From assembly GCF_026000115.1 (NCBI RefSeq), contig NZ_AP026867.1:1891501-1955500 (forward strand): 64,000 nucleotides of DNA. Reading direction: 5' to 3'. The notes beneath the pieces were generated by a model that saw only the letters and a list, made by a program, of their open reading frames with translations, was not told the DNA's origin and made no database searches. The position numbers and the translations under genes were made by a program. Every line of letters starts with the position of its first letter. The stretch's first letter is position 1. Source of the DNA: Aureispira anguillae (lineage in GTDB: Bacteria; Bacteroidota; Bacteroidia; Chitinophagales; Saprospiraceae). This document shows, piece after piece, positions 8,120 through 16,286 of this stretch.

Positions 8120-8734
8120 ATGAAATTTAATAAAGACAATATTCAATTTATAGCCCTTTTGTTACTGATTGGTTATAGCCTTTTTTTGCAAGAATGCCGA
8201 CAAGGAACCAAGAATGAGCAGCCCATTTATAGGGTTGATACTTTGGTTAAAATGGATACCATTTTACCACCGCCTGTTATTGTCAAGCTTCCACAACAAC
8301 AGATACCAGCTCCAACCATTATTTATATAGATAGTACTAAAAATATTGTTCATAAAGCGCTAATTGATACCAGTAAACATCGTCCAGCTCATGTTTATCA
8401 GGACAGCTTAGAAGATGAAAATCTAACGCTTTATTATAGTTCTATTGTAAATGGAGAGCTGCTTAAAAATAGTTTGGATTATCGGCTTAAGATTCCCAAA
8501 CAGATCACTAAAACCGTAGAAATTACAAAACCTGTTCCCCTTCCTGTTAGCTCTTTGCTGCTAACGGGTAGTGTGGGTGCTAGTATCAATTCCTTTAATA
8601 GTGTTCGTTTGGGGTTGCAATTTGTTAGCGCAAAAGGCTGGGCGCTGGGCTATGATTACGATCTATTGCAGAACATTCATTCGGTTAATTTGGGGGTTCG
8701 CTTGGTTAGATTTAAGCCAAAACAACAACGATAA
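8120..8734 (+). CDS. Membrane-anchored envelope protein, spanin-like position
   Basis: The 204-residue protein has an N-terminal membrane span (IQFIALLLLIGYSLFL) followed by ECR. A Pro-rich linker and a segment with possible beta strands near the C-terminus (LLLTGSVGASINS ... GYDYDLLQNIHSVNLGVRL) come next. Sitting right after the amidase suggests a role in outer-membrane disruption or in the virion. In element B the protein ends with a different, longer basic tail. In A that tail is cut off and its remnant lies about 900 bases downstream, behind cargo. Confidence 0.6.
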   Translation: MKFNKDNIQFIALLLLIGYSLFLQECRQGTKNEQPIYRVDTLVKMDTILPPPVIVKLPQQQIPAPTIIYIDSTKNIVHKALIDTSKHRPAHVYQDSLEDENLTLYYSSIVNGELLKNSLDYRLKIPKQITKTVEITKPVPLPVSSLLLTGSVGASINSFNSVRLGLQFVSAKGWALGYDYDLLQNIHSVNLGVRLVRFKPKQQR

Positions 8735-8746
8735 TCAATAAAAACG

Positions 8747-9199
8747 TTAATGAATCGAAATGTATTTTTTTACAAGTTGGGTTAAGATATGATCTTCCCG
8801 TTCTATAAATTGAGAAGGGTTTAAGTTACACGAATAGGCTTCCCAAATATGGTTTATCATCGTTTGAATCTCTGATTGAGAAAGTGGTTCTGTATTTAGA
8901 AGCCTATTCACAACGGCTGCTATTTCTGTTAAACTAAAACAATATTCTCCCATTGCATAAGAAACTGCTGTTTGGATCTCTTCTAGTTCTTCTGTTAATA
9001 ATACTCTAATATTATTCCCCTTGAGTTCTTCTTCCAAAAAGGCAAATGCATCCTCCAAACAATCAAAAGGATAGGTATCTTGATAACGGTAAGCATACTT
9101 AAAAAGTAAAATTCTCCATTGAGGGGCATTTTGAGAACGGTATAGGGTAGCTAACAATTGTTCAAAATCTGTTTTTGCAATCCAATTTTTAATCGACAT
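8747..9199 (-). CDS. Cargo protein of unknown function
   Basis: A 150-residue, soluble, helical, acidic protein on the strand opposite to the structural block. It is absent from element B at this position. I do not recognise a family; size and composition resemble small immunity proteins, but no motif proves it. It lies in an inserted segment (about 8735-9640) that interrupts the 3-prime end of the preceding gene. Confidence 0.6.
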   Translation of the reverse strand: MSIKNWIAKTDFEQLLATLYRSQNAPQWRILLFKYAYRYQDTYPFDCLEDAFAFLEEELKGNNIRVLLTEELEEIQTAVSYAMGEYCFSLTEIAAVVNRLLNTEPLSQSEIQTMINHIWEAYSCNLNPSQFIEREDHILTQLVKKYISIH

Positions 9200-9358
9200 A
9201 TTTAATCAAATCGTTTTCTATTGATAGAATCTCCCCATCCATTCTATACATTTAGTTCCAAATGCAAGACGACCTCGAATAGATATTTTTTTGAAAAGCG
9301 CTTTTTCTTTTTTAAGAAACATTTTAGGATGGAATATCAGGTGATGTTATAAATAAGA

Positions 9359-9511
9359 CTACAATCGATTTTTCTCTTCTTCTTCGGATTTTTTTATACT
9401 AACAAGCATATAAATTACAAAAGCAATTAATAAGGCAAGGAGTATAAAAGGGCCAAATACCATCAAAAATATTAAAGCATCCAAAGCAAAGCCTCCTTTG
9501 AGATCGTTCAT
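9359..9511 (-). CDS. Small single-span membrane protein
   Basis: A 50-residue reading frame starts MNDLKGGFALDALIF, has one membrane span at about 14-37, and ends with KKSEEEEKNRL. It follows an AT-rich spacer in the same inserted segment as the 150-residue cargo gene and is read in the same direction. Too short for a family call. Confidence 0.5.
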   Translation of the reverse strand: MNDLKGGFALDALIFLMVFGPFILLALLIAFVIYMLVSIKKSEEEEKNRL

Positions 9512-9914
9512 GAGTATTTTTTATAATGAGTTAATGCCTTAAACCTATCTCTTTTTTATTAAAACACCAAAATAAGTACTGCACTTAACCAACCTATAAC
9601 GACTCAATATCCAGCTAAATGCAGCAAAAAAGAACAACTCCACCCCAAAGGCGTAATTTTGTGCGTAATTTTTTTTAGCCCACCTGCTAGGCTTCAATAA
9701 ACACCTGATTTAGCGCCCTTTTCTAGCATTCAAAAAACAATTCAAAAATACTAAAAAGTACGCCACTAAATGCCCTCAAAGCGGCTTTAGAATTGGGATT
9801 CCTAGCCTTTTTTGCTGCATCTTTGTGTAGACGAAAATAACAAAAAACAAGAAAGAAAGCTAAACCTTAAAACACTTTTAGAATGTACCACTAAACCAAA
9901 AACCATTGACATTA
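9512..9914. other. Spacer with remnant of upstream gene tail and possible late promoter
   Basis: At about 9643-9672 the bases AGGCGTAATTTTGTGCG and onward match those encoding the RRNFVRNFF tail of the element B protein at 42673-43323, so the insertion ended here. A TTG (near 9799) and ATCTTTG (near 9830) about 22 bases apart, conserved in B, could be a promoter for the downstream block. No other gene seen. Confidence 0.45.
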
Positions 9915-10061
9915 ATGGACAAAATCAATTTATTACCTGATGAATCTGAGCACGATGTAAGAATCCGATTTTTTGTAGATCCTTTGAGTTTGGGTATGAC
10001 CCTAACAGGAGTGCTACTCTTAATGGTTATTTACCTTCGTGTGCTAAAAACAAACGGATGA
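9915..10061 (+). CDS. 48-residue membrane protein
   Basis: Starts MDKINLLPDESEHDV and has one membrane span (SLGMTLTGVLLLMVIYL). Its stop overlaps the next start (ATGA). The copy in B (43560-43706) has one substitution. Small size and position fit a virion membrane peptide or holin. Confidence 0.65.
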   Translation: MDKINLLPDESEHDVRIRFFVDPLSLGMTLTGVLLLMVIYLRVLKTNG

Positions 10062-10402
10062 AAGAAATAAGCAAAGCCCTTTTTACCTTTTTTGTTGGAT
10101 TGTTTAACGTTGGAATCTACAATTTGAGCGATGGCATGGATAGTTTGCTCTTAGCCTTGCACAAAAACGGCGTAGAACGACAAGCCAACGAACTGTTAAG
10201 GCTTTACCAACTGGTCGAACATCAACAAGAAATCTTAGTGATTTTAGATGTTTTTAAATGCCTCTTTATGTTGATTAGCATTGTCTTTTTATTCATTGTC
10301 AATCAGCCTAGAATTTGCCGTTTTTTTACCGCTGTTTATCGTAAGATGCAGCAATTTTACCGCTTTCTTAAACGAAAGTTCCAAACTTCAAGTAGAGGAT
10401 AA
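10058..10402 (+). CDS. Membrane protein with central span
   Basis: The 114-residue protein has a hydrophobic N-terminal segment (residues about 7-20), a charged helical middle and a strong span (CLFMLISIVFLFIV, about 68-82), then a basic aromatic tail. Start overlaps the previous gene by four bases. No family recognised. A few substitutions and a different last few residues distinguish it from 43703-44038. Confidence 0.65.
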   Translation: MKEISKALFTFFVGLFNVGIYNLSDGMDSLLLALHKNGVERQANELLRLYQLVEHQQEILVILDVFKCLFMLISIVFLFIVNQPRICRFFTAVYRKMQQFYRFLKRKFQTSSRG

Positions 10403-10470
10403 TTTTAGACATTTTGGTCTAAAATCTAGCATCTAAGAGCGCAGCGATCTAACCTTAGAACGAAGCAACC
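10403..10470. repeat. Copy-A-specific hairpin
   Basis: TTTTAGAC, loop, GTCTAAAA, followed by CTAGCATCTAAGAGCGCAGC-type sequence. Element B lacks it at the same junction (44039-44060). It belongs with the GATCTAA hairpins at 6939 and 14042. Confidence 0.6.
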
Positions 10471-10539
10471 TTATTGTTTATCTGATCCTTACATTTTATT
10501 AACAACCTTATCATTCAAACCAACAAAATTCCTTCTCTT

Positions 10540-11265
10540 ATGAAAGTTAGAGTATTTTTTCCTGTAGGCAACCAGTATTATTTACCTTCTCCATGGGTAG
10601 AAATCAATGGAGAGCGTTCTTTTGAGCCTGTAGAAAACCAACCTCAATACAAATTAGCTGCTGTGGTAGAACAAGCCGTGCAAAAAGGAACCGCTATCAT
10701 TGACAAGAGCATGTCCATGGGCGATTGCTACAAGGTAAAAGCCATTACGCCTAGAGCAAGCAACAAAGAAAACAGCGACAAGGTGGAGTACAGCCAAATT
10801 GAAGTCATTATCGAAACGGCAACCGATGCTGAAGCCAAAGTTTGTTTGGGCATGTCGGATCTTGGTTTGGAAATCTTTGATGGAGCACAGGTGGTCAAAG
10901 GTAGCCCTGTCATTGGCGGTACCTTTAAAGACAACACCTTAAATGTAATTGGTCGCCTAGCCAATCATGGTTTGTTGCAAATTACAGGCGCTCGTTTCCT
11001 TGCCAGTAATGATAATGTTTATTCATATAGCCCAAGGTTTAAAACCTATTCTCATGTTGGAGAGGTCATCAACGATAAGCGTTTGCATTATCCAAAATCT
11101 TCTTCTAACGATGAAAATACAGAGATCCGCACCATGGACAGCAATTATCTGACAGAAAAAGGACTTAGCCTAGTCTTGGACGGCATGAACTTTATTGAGT
11201 TTACTGTTCCTGTGGGTGAAGAGCTGACCATCACCTTATACACTGCCTTTACGCCGATTCGCTAG
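10540..11265 (+). CDS. Candidate major capsid protein
   Basis: The 241-residue protein is soluble, strand-rich and lacks a signal or membrane span. It stands alone with its own strong terminator and is nearly invariant between copies (one substitution). It ends with a beta-type segment (FIEFTVPVGEELTITLYTAFTPIR). It is the only abundant-looking soluble structural candidate among many small membrane proteins. The size is near that of the PM2 capsid protein (269 residues). I cannot see a diagnostic motif, so the capsid call rests on context. Confidence 0.5.
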   Translation: MKVRVFFPVGNQYYLPSPWVEINGERSFEPVENQPQYKLAAVVEQAVQKGTAIIDKSMSMGDCYKVKAITPRASNKENSDKVEYSQIEVIIETATDAEAKVCLGMSDLGLEIFDGAQVVKGSPVIGGTFKDNTLNVIGRLANHGLLQITGARFLASNDNVYSYSPRFKTYSHVGEVINDKRLHYPKSSSNDENTEIRTMDSNYLTEKGLSLVLDGMNFIEFTVPVGEELTITLYTAFTPIR

Positions 11266-11298
11266 AAGAACACCGCTAAAGCACAATAACAAGCAGAG

Positions 11299-11327
11299 CG
11301 CCAATACGATTCCGTATTGGCGTTTTT
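11299..11327 (+). terminator. Perfect terminator after capsid candidate
   Basis: CGCCAATACG, loop ATTC, CGTATTGGCG, then TTTTT. In element B (44868-44896) the hairpin is the exact reverse complement (loop GAAT). Confidence 0.9.
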
Positions 11328-11349
11328 CCCAACCCTAAACCAATAAAAG

Positions 11350-11625
11350 ATGGCAGCAGCAGCAGAAGGCTTTAGTTTTGAGGATATAGAAATAGGCGAC
11401 ATCCTATCCGATATTAATATTGGAAACCATGGGATGAGCAGCAAAGAGGTCGCCGCAATGATGATTGGGGTGATGCAAGCGCAAGAGAGCAAGAAACGAG
11501 AACAGGAAAAAGATGTGATGCAAGACCGTGAGCGCCGATTGATTATTGGCGTGGGAGCTTCTATTGGCTTAGGCTTGTTTCTCTTAATCATATATTTAAT
11601 CGCATTAAAACTAAATAGATCGTGA
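11350..11625 (+). CDS. 91-residue tail-anchored membrane protein
   Basis: A soluble helical region is followed by a C-terminal span (RLIIGVGASIGLGLFLLIIYLIA, about 62-84). The sequence is identical in B (44919-45194). The stop overlaps the GTG start of the next gene. Likely an internal-membrane virion protein. Confidence 0.7.
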   Translation: MAAAAEGFSFEDIEIGDILSDINIGNHGMSSKEVAAMMIGVMQAQESKKREQEKDVMQDRERRLIIGVGASIGLGLFLLIIYLIALKLNRS

Positions 11626-11990
11626 AAAATAGTCAATTCGAAATTCAAACCGCTCCTAATCTAAGTACAGACAATGCCAACGCTATGACTCCTACCGATA
11701 GCAATAAGCCTGTACCTGATGCGAGCACCACCACCACAACGACCACCACAGCAACGCCAAGTGATACCGCTCCAACCGATGCAAGTACCACGGCAACCAC
11801 AACCGATAAACCCACTACCACCCAAGAAGACAATGCACCAGCAACGCCTAGCACGCCAACCGATGCGATTAGTTGTAAAATCTGTACCTATTACGATGTA
11901 GCAAGATTGGGGCTGATGGGTTCTTTATTTATCTTGTTTTTGGCAATGGCTTATCATTCTATTAAAACCGCCAAATTGCCCAAGGGTTAA
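11622..11990 (+). CDS. Thr-rich membrane protein
   Basis: It starts at GTG (GTGA overlap with the preceding stop). Residues 20-80 are a Thr/Ala/Pro low-complexity stalk (STTTTTTTTATPS). A CKIC motif follows, then one membrane span (LGLMGSLFILFLAMAYH). The stalk-plus-anchor layout suits a surface-exposed virion protein. Copies differ at two residues. Confidence 0.65.
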   Translation: MKNSQFEIQTAPNLSTDNANAMTPTDSNKPVPDASTTTTTTTTATPSDTAPTDASTTATTTDKPTTTQEDNAPATPSTPTDAISCKICTYYDVARLGLMGSLFILFLAMAYHSIKTAKLPKG

Positions 11991-12041
11991 TCCTTAACCA
12001 CCAAAGAAAACATTGATTCATTCGCCACTAAATCTAAAACA

Positions 12042-12458
12042 ATGAGCTTAACAGATAGCCAATGGAAGGTTCAAACATTAGGGGATTCTAGTCCTCCTGA
12101 CGATTCCACTTCTAGCAATGGAGCTGGAAATTCCAGCCCTCCCGATGATTCCAACAATAACAACAATACAGAAGCTGACAAGGATAATAAAGTAACCGTA
12201 GATAAGATTTTTGCTAGTTTGGGGTTATTATTTAATGGCGGTGCTAACGTGATTGATTCCGTTGGCAATGTTGCCAATGGCGGCGGTGCTTCCAGTTCTA
12301 CTCCTTCTACAAATACAGGAAACAACAACAATACAAATCCTAAAAATCCCACTAGTCCTTTGTTAATTGGCGGTGGTGTCGTGGTCGTTTTGTTGTTAAT
12401 TGGTTTAATCATTTATACCACAAAAAATGGAAACAACAGCAGTAGCCCCAAAGCTTAA
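12042..12458 (+). CDS. Asn/Ser-rich membrane protein
   Basis: The 138-residue protein has two SSPPDDS motifs, Asn-rich and Ser-rich linkers, and a hydrophobic glycine-rich span at about 106-125 (LLIGGGVVVVLLLIGLIIY). It overlaps the spike candidate by 32 bases in another frame. One substitution relative to 45620-46036. Confidence 0.65.
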   Translation: MSLTDSQWKVQTLGDSSPPDDSTSSNGAGNSSPPDDSNNNNNTEADKDNKVTVDKIFASLGLLFNGGANVIDSVGNVANGGGASSSTPSTNTGNNNNTNPKNPTSPLLIGGGVVVVLLLIGLIIYTTKNGNNSSSPKA

Positions 12459-13560
12459 GAAAGGCCCTTCGAGCCGCTTAATTGTTCTTTTGTTTGTCCT
12501 GCTTATTGGAGGTGGAATCGGCATCTATTTTTGGGTACGCCCAAAGAAGGATGCAGACGATGAAAAAGAAAAGAACAACAACGATGGAGGCTCAACGGGA
12601 ATTAAAGGAAGAAATAATGCTTCTAGTCAAAACCCTGGACTGACCGCTGATCAAGTTGCCTTTTTAATGGGGTCTGGTAGTGGTGGCTTTAATAACGGTA
12701 GTCAAAACCCTAACCATAATGATGACAAAGGAACAACAACACCGCCGCCACCTCCTCCTAAGCCTATTTATATCTATGGTACCCAAGGGCAAGCCTTGAT
12801 TCAAGAAAAAATGCAACGCTTACAAGCAAGGGAAGATGTTATGGACTTGATTCGGGCAAAGTACAATACAGGACTATCCATGATGGGCAACTCGCCTGAT
12901 GAACAACAGGCTATTGATCAGCTTTTTGGGCAATTAGCCAATATGGATTGGAGCGCAGATCCTGCCCATCGTTATTTAAAATTTCCTGTTTATGGAACCA
13001 AAGAACAGCGAGGGGCAAAATATCGACACGATTTACAACGCTTTGTAGATGCAGGCTGGGAAGGATTTAATCTCTCCCATAGAAGGGATAGCAATGCCCG
13101 TTGGTGGTTGCCTAACATTGGTTTAAACTTAATGGTTGGTACTACTTCTGCCTTTACACCTAGCGCCGATGATGTTTGGTTTTCTCATGCAGGCGTTCGT
13201 ACCCACATTGATTTTTTTAAACGCTTTAATAGTTTTTGGGTTAGTGACCAGCAATTGACCGAATGTGTTGATAAATACAATAGAAATTTAACCGTTCATC
13301 ATCACCATCATGCTAATGCTACAGGGGCGTATTGTGGGGGCAAACAATATTCTTTTGCAGAGCGTTGGTTGGCTGAAATTGATCGTTTAGATCGTGTGAC
13401 GGAGTGGGAAGCCATTCGAGCTTTGACCGCTCCCAAAGAGGACAATGGAGATGGTATTTGGATGACTTATATCAATCCTGATACGGGCGACAAAGAGCCT
13501 GAACCGACTGATCCAACAGATAGCAATACGAATCCTAATTCTGACATTATAAATGTATAA
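12427..13560 (+). CDS. Candidate receptor-binding spike, allele A
   Basis: The first 47 residues (METTAVAPKLKKGPSSRLIV ... and the span LIVLLFVLLIGGGIGIYFW) are the same as in the B copy. After that the proteins diverge strongly while keeping shared landmarks such as QRLQARE, RAKYN, FP(V/I)YGT, NL(M/L)VGTT and TEWEA(I/L)R. The flanking genes are nearly invariant. A conserved membrane anchor with a diversifying outer domain is what one expects of a host-recognition spike. A linker with PPPPPP, a HHHHH stretch and an acidic tail are visible. No known domain recognised. Confidence 0.6.
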   Translation: METTAVAPKLKKGPSSRLIVLLFVLLIGGGIGIYFWVRPKKDADDEKEKNNNDGGSTGIKGRNNASSQNPGLTADQVAFLMGSGSGGFNNGSQNPNHNDDKGTTTPPPPPPKPIYIYGTQGQALIQEKMQRLQAREDVMDLIRAKYNTGLSMMGNSPDEQQAIDQLFGQLANMDWSADPAHRYLKFPVYGTKEQRGAKYRHDLQRFVDAGWEGFNLSHRRDSNARWWLPNIGLNLMVGTTSAFTPSADDVWFSHAGVRTHIDFFKRFNSFWVSDQQLTECVDKYNRNLTVHHHHHANATGAYCGGKQYSFAERWLAEIDRLDRVTEWEAIRALTAPKEDNGDGIWMTYINPDTGDKEPEPTDPTDSNTNPNSDIINV

Positions 13561-13566
13561 AACAAC

Positions 13567-14013
13567 ATGGCAAAAATAAAACAAACCCAAATTGATGAAA
13601 AATATCTTTGGATTGGGGGTGGAATTGTCGTCATTCTATTGGTCATTTTTGTACTGGGTAGAGTCTCTGGCAAGAAAAGCACAGATGAACCAAGCGATGC
13701 CAATCCCAATATCAAACCCATTACCGTTAGCACTGATTCAGGAAATATAGATTGGAATCCTTCTGCTATGGTCAAAAAGGTGCATACAGCTTATGTCGTC
13801 AATTGGTCAACGGGACGTTGTGAGGTCTTAACTCAATTGTTAGCCTTGCAAGATGTTCAAATACGAGCCGTTGCCGATGGCTATTTGCAAGTGTATGGCA
13901 AGACCTTAAGAAAAGTCTTAAATGAGGCTTGGGTCGCCTGTTGGAACTTACCGTGGCAGGATGATCCACACCAACAATTTATCAAGCGTTTAGATGCCTT
14001 ACAAATCACTTAG
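13567..14013 (+). CDS. 148-residue anchored structural protein
   Basis: N-terminal span IGGGIVVILLVIFVLG (about 16-31), Pro/Asp linker, then a conserved domain (WSTGRCEVLTQLLALQDVQI ... LNEAWVACWNLPWQDD). It is identical between copies even though the neighbouring spike is diverged. Likely a partner or base of the spike. No family recognised. Confidence 0.65.
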   Translation: MAKIKQTQIDEKYLWIGGGIVVILLVIFVLGRVSGKKSTDEPSDANPNIKPITVSTDSGNIDWNPSAMVKKVHTAYVVNWSTGRCEVLTQLLALQDVQIRAVADGYLQVYGKTLRKVLNEAWVACWNLPWQDDPHQQFIKRLDALQIT

Positions 14014-14041
14014 GCGCTTTTTTCTTCTTTGGGAGCTGCTA

Positions 14042-14126
14042 GTTTTAGATGCTAGAGCATTTCATTTTTAGACCTTAGATTTTAGACTAAAATCAAATGA
14101 TCTAGCATCTAAAATCTAAGGTCTAA
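14042..14126. repeat. Long nested hairpin, TAGATTTTAGA type
   Basis: Arms TTAGACCTTAGATTTTAGA (14068-14086) and its complement (14108-14126) are nested with GATGCTAGA/TCTAGCATC. Conserved at 47572-47656, so it was acquired before the two copies separated. Confidence 0.75.
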
Positions 14127-14192
14127 TATTTCAAAAACAGGAGCCTCCAAAGAACACACTTTTATTATTCAACAAATTATACTCAAAAAATC

Positions 14193-14468
14193 ATGGCTGA
14201 AGAAATAACCGTTGCAGCAACCGCAAAAACAACTAAAAAAGGCATTCCTCACAAAAAGCGTTGGGCTGCTCTTATCCTTGTTGTGCTCTTATTTGGCGGA
14301 CTTAGTTTTTATTACCACCGCAAAATTAAGGCACTAGAAAAAGAATTAGATAAAAAAAAACAAGCTCCTAAACAGGACGACATCAAAGACAGAACGCTCG
14401 TAACCGATAGCACTGATTCTGCCAAAGAATTGTCGGTGAATGGAGATGTTGACGTTAAAACTCAATAA
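14193..14468 (+). CDS. 91-residue membrane protein
   Basis: A basic N-terminus (KKGIPHKKR) is followed by a span (AALILVVLLFGGLSFYY) and a Lys-rich helix. The copies are identical in protein sequence. Ends two bases before the peptidoglycan-binding gene. Likely virion membrane protein. Confidence 0.65.
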   Translation: MAEEITVAATAKTTKKGIPHKKRWAALILVVLLFGGLSFYYHRKIKALEKELDKKKQAPKQDDIKDRTLVTDSTDSAKELSVNGDVDVKTQ

Positions 14469-14470
14469 GC

Positions 14471-14890
14471 ATGAAAAGCAGCATCAAAGAATATAAAAAG
14501 CCCTTAATTGGGCTAGGACTAATTGCTCTTGTGATCTTGATTTACGCCACCAAGGAGCAATGGATGAACTTCTTTTTGCCCAAAGGACTGAGCAAAGACA
14601 GCAATACGCCAACAAAACAGCCTGTGAGCACCAATACACCATCTGAAACGATTGATCGAAATCAACTGCTAAAAAAGGGCGATCGGGGCTTGTCCGTTCA
14701 GGAGTTGCAACGCCTTTTGAATGCAGAGCACGACTATCAAAGCCAACACGGCACCGTTCCCATTGAAGCAAAGCTCGTGGTTGATCAGATTTTTGGTGCT
14801 AAAACAGAAGCGCTCTTGTTTAAGTTCACCAACAAAAAGACCATGAGCATTCATCAATTGCAACTGATTCTAGCCAATCAAAAAAACTAA
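14471..14890 (+). CDS. Membrane-anchored peptidoglycan-binding protein
   Basis: An N-terminal span (LIGLGLIALVILIYAT) and Pro/Thr linker lead to a PG_binding_1-like domain at about 65-139. Typical landmarks are KGDRGLSVQELQRLLN and VDQIFGAKTEALLFKFT. It would anchor a virion or lysis complex to cell-wall peptidoglycan during entry or exit. The B copy differs by a short change in the linker. Confidence 0.7.
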   Translation: MKSSIKEYKKPLIGLGLIALVILIYATKEQWMNFFLPKGLSKDSNTPTKQPVSTNTPSETIDRNQLLKKGDRGLSVQELQRLLNAEHDYQSQHGTVPIEAKLVVDQIFGAKTEALLFKFTNKKTMSIHQLQLILANQKN

Positions 14891-14893
14891 CGT

Positions 14894-15100
14894 ATGCCCA
14901 TTCCTTTATTAATTCCAATTGTAGCGGCTGGCGCTGGAGCAACGGGCTATTGGTGGATTACTAGCAAAGCAGAGAACAAGGAGCCGAGCTTCTCCTCTGA
15001 GCTGCTGGCTGTCCTCCAACCGCTTTTAATTATCATCGTTATCCTCTTTGGGCTGCGATGGCTCTACCAACAAGGCAACAGCACTGCTAAAAAAACATAA
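14894..15100 (+). CDS. Two-span membrane protein
   Basis: The 68-residue protein has two hydrophobic segments (PLLIPIVAAGAGATGYWW and LLIIIVILFGLRWLY). Holin-like in size and topology, located between the peptidoglycan-binding protein and other small membrane genes. In B the C-terminus is KKNIK instead of KKT because of a one-base change in an A run. Confidence 0.6.
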   Translation: MPIPLLIPIVAAGAGATGYWWITSKAENKEPSFSSELLAVLQPLLIIIVILFGLRWLYQQGNSTAKKT

Positions 15101-15116
15101 AATAGATTAATTAATT

Positions 15117-15263
15117 ATGAATACTCCAGAAAATAAAACAACCGTAGAAGGCCCTAATATTTTAGGATTTATCCTAATTGGAGCATCGGCTTTATTGTCC
15201 TTAGTGATCCTTGTCTTATGGATTCGTTGGTTGTATAATTCAGGTGCTCCTAAATGCAAATAA
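15117..15263 (+). CDS. 48-residue membrane protein
   Basis: Starts MNTPENKTTVEG and has one span (ILGFILIGASALLSLVILVLW). Identical in B (48645-48791). It is followed three bases later by the next gene. Conservation across copies supports it as a real gene despite the short length. Confidence 0.65.
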   Translation: MNTPENKTTVEGPNILGFILIGASALLSLVILVLWIRWLYNSGAPKCK

Positions 15264-15266
15264 ACT

Positions 15267-15581
15267 ATGAATACTAAAACAAAACTTTTTATTGTGCTTT
15301 TGGTGATCGGCATTGGAGGCGGTCTTGTTTATACCCAGTGGCAAAAACAGAATAAGCCTAGAATTAAGGTCAACCAATACCTCAAGGAAAAAAAAGCGAT
15401 TCAGTTTGAAATGTCCTATAAAGGAGCTGCCTTTTCTGATACCATTCAATATGGGCAGACGTGGAGAAAGGAAAAAGATGGGGTTCGCTTTTTAGCTAGT
15501 TCTAAGGATGGTGTGATTTATCTTTTTATCAAAGATGCAAAAGGAGCCATCCTAGCTCAAAAAGTGGTGCTTTTATTTTAG
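15267..15581 (+). CDS. 104-residue anchored protein
   Basis: Signal-anchor span at about 5-23 (KLFIVLLVIGIGGGLVYTQW), then a small strand-rich domain. One substitution relative to B. Possibly a periplasm-facing virion or lysis component; no family recognised. Confidence 0.6.
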   Translation: MNTKTKLFIVLLVIGIGGGLVYTQWQKQNKPRIKVNQYLKEKKAIQFEMSYKGAAFSDTIQYGQTWRKEKDGVRFLASSKDGVIYLFIKDAKGAILAQKVVLLF

Positions 15582-15611
15582 TAAAAAAACTCAAATAAGG
15601 ATTAAAGGTCT

Positions 15612-15652
15612 TGGCTTTATTTTTAATAACACATTAAAAGTAAAGCCATTTT
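15612..15652 (+). terminator. Hairpin between structural block and lysozyme
   Basis: TGGCTTTA ... TAAAGCCA with inner TTTTAAT/ATTAAAA, followed by TTTTAA. The same hairpin is present near 49140-49180. It may be a partial terminator that lowers lysozyme expression. Confidence 0.55.
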
Positions 15653-15665
15653 AATAATTAAAAAC

Positions 15666-16286
15666 ATGAAACCACAACACAAAATATATCTTGGAGGAGC
15701 AGTGGGGCTGATTGCTGCGATTTTTCTCATTCGAACTTTTTTGCTAAAGCTCCAGAGAGAACGAATTATACAAGCTTGCGAGCAAGCCTTTGGAAGTTTA
15801 GATGCTACTCAAAAGGATTCAATTCGTATTATTGTACAAACCTTTGAACAATACGGTGACAAGGATTTTAATAAGCTCATTTATATTCTAGCCACCACCC
15901 GACATGAAAGTAACTTTAGACCCATTGAGGAGCGCAGAGCTTCACCTTCTCAAACCGATGTTTACAATCGTCAGAATGCCTATTGGTATACGGGGTATTA
16001 TGGGCGTGGTTTTGTCCAGCTCACGCACCAGCGAAACTATGCTAAGATGTCTCAGCTCTTAGGGGTGGATTTTGTTGCCAATCCTGCTTTGGTTTTAAAA
16101 TCTTCTTATGCCGCTCGTATTTTAGTGCAAGGCATGTTACAAGGGGCTTTCACTCGTAAGCCTTTAAAGAATTACATCAACAGCTCTAAGGTGGATTTTT
16201 ATACTGCTCGTAGGGTGGTTAATGGCTTGGATCGGGCGCAAAGAATAGAGGGCTATGCTAATTTGATTGCTCAAGCTATTGTTTAG
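15666..16286 (+). CDS. GH19-type lysozyme with membrane anchor
   Basis: The 206-residue enzyme has an N-terminal span (about 8-28) and a GH19 chitinase/lysozyme-like domain. Landmarks are ATTRHESNF with the probable catalytic Glu81, GRGFVQLTHQRNY (113-125) and RRVVNGLDRAQRIEGYA near the end. It should hydrolyse peptidoglycan glycan strands. The anchor suggests a virion-associated entry enzyme or signal-arrest endolysin. It is the last gene of the conserved block in both elements. Confidence 0.82.
   Translation: MKPQHKIYLGGAVGLIAAIFLIRTFLLKLQRERIIQACEQAFGSLDATQKDSIRIIVQTFEQYGDKDFNKLIYILATTRHESNFRPIEERRASPSQTDVYNRQNAYWYTGYYGRGFVQLTHQRNYAKMSQLLGVDFVANPALVLKSSYAARILVQGMLQGAFTRKPLKNYINSSKVDFYTARRVVNGLDRAQRIEGYANLIAQAIV

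Noticed and set aside
11645-11854. Minus-strand Val-rich frame opposite the Thr-rich gene
   Set aside because: It is only the complement of ACC repeats and has no independent support.
12071-12412. Minus-strand 113-codon frame
   Set aside because: A shadow of the Asn/Ser-rich gene, whose conservation is in the plus frame.
13292-13330. His-tag-like HHHHH in the spike as a cloning artefact
   Set aside because: It lies inside a long natural domain and no vector sequence is present; metal binding in the spike is more likely.
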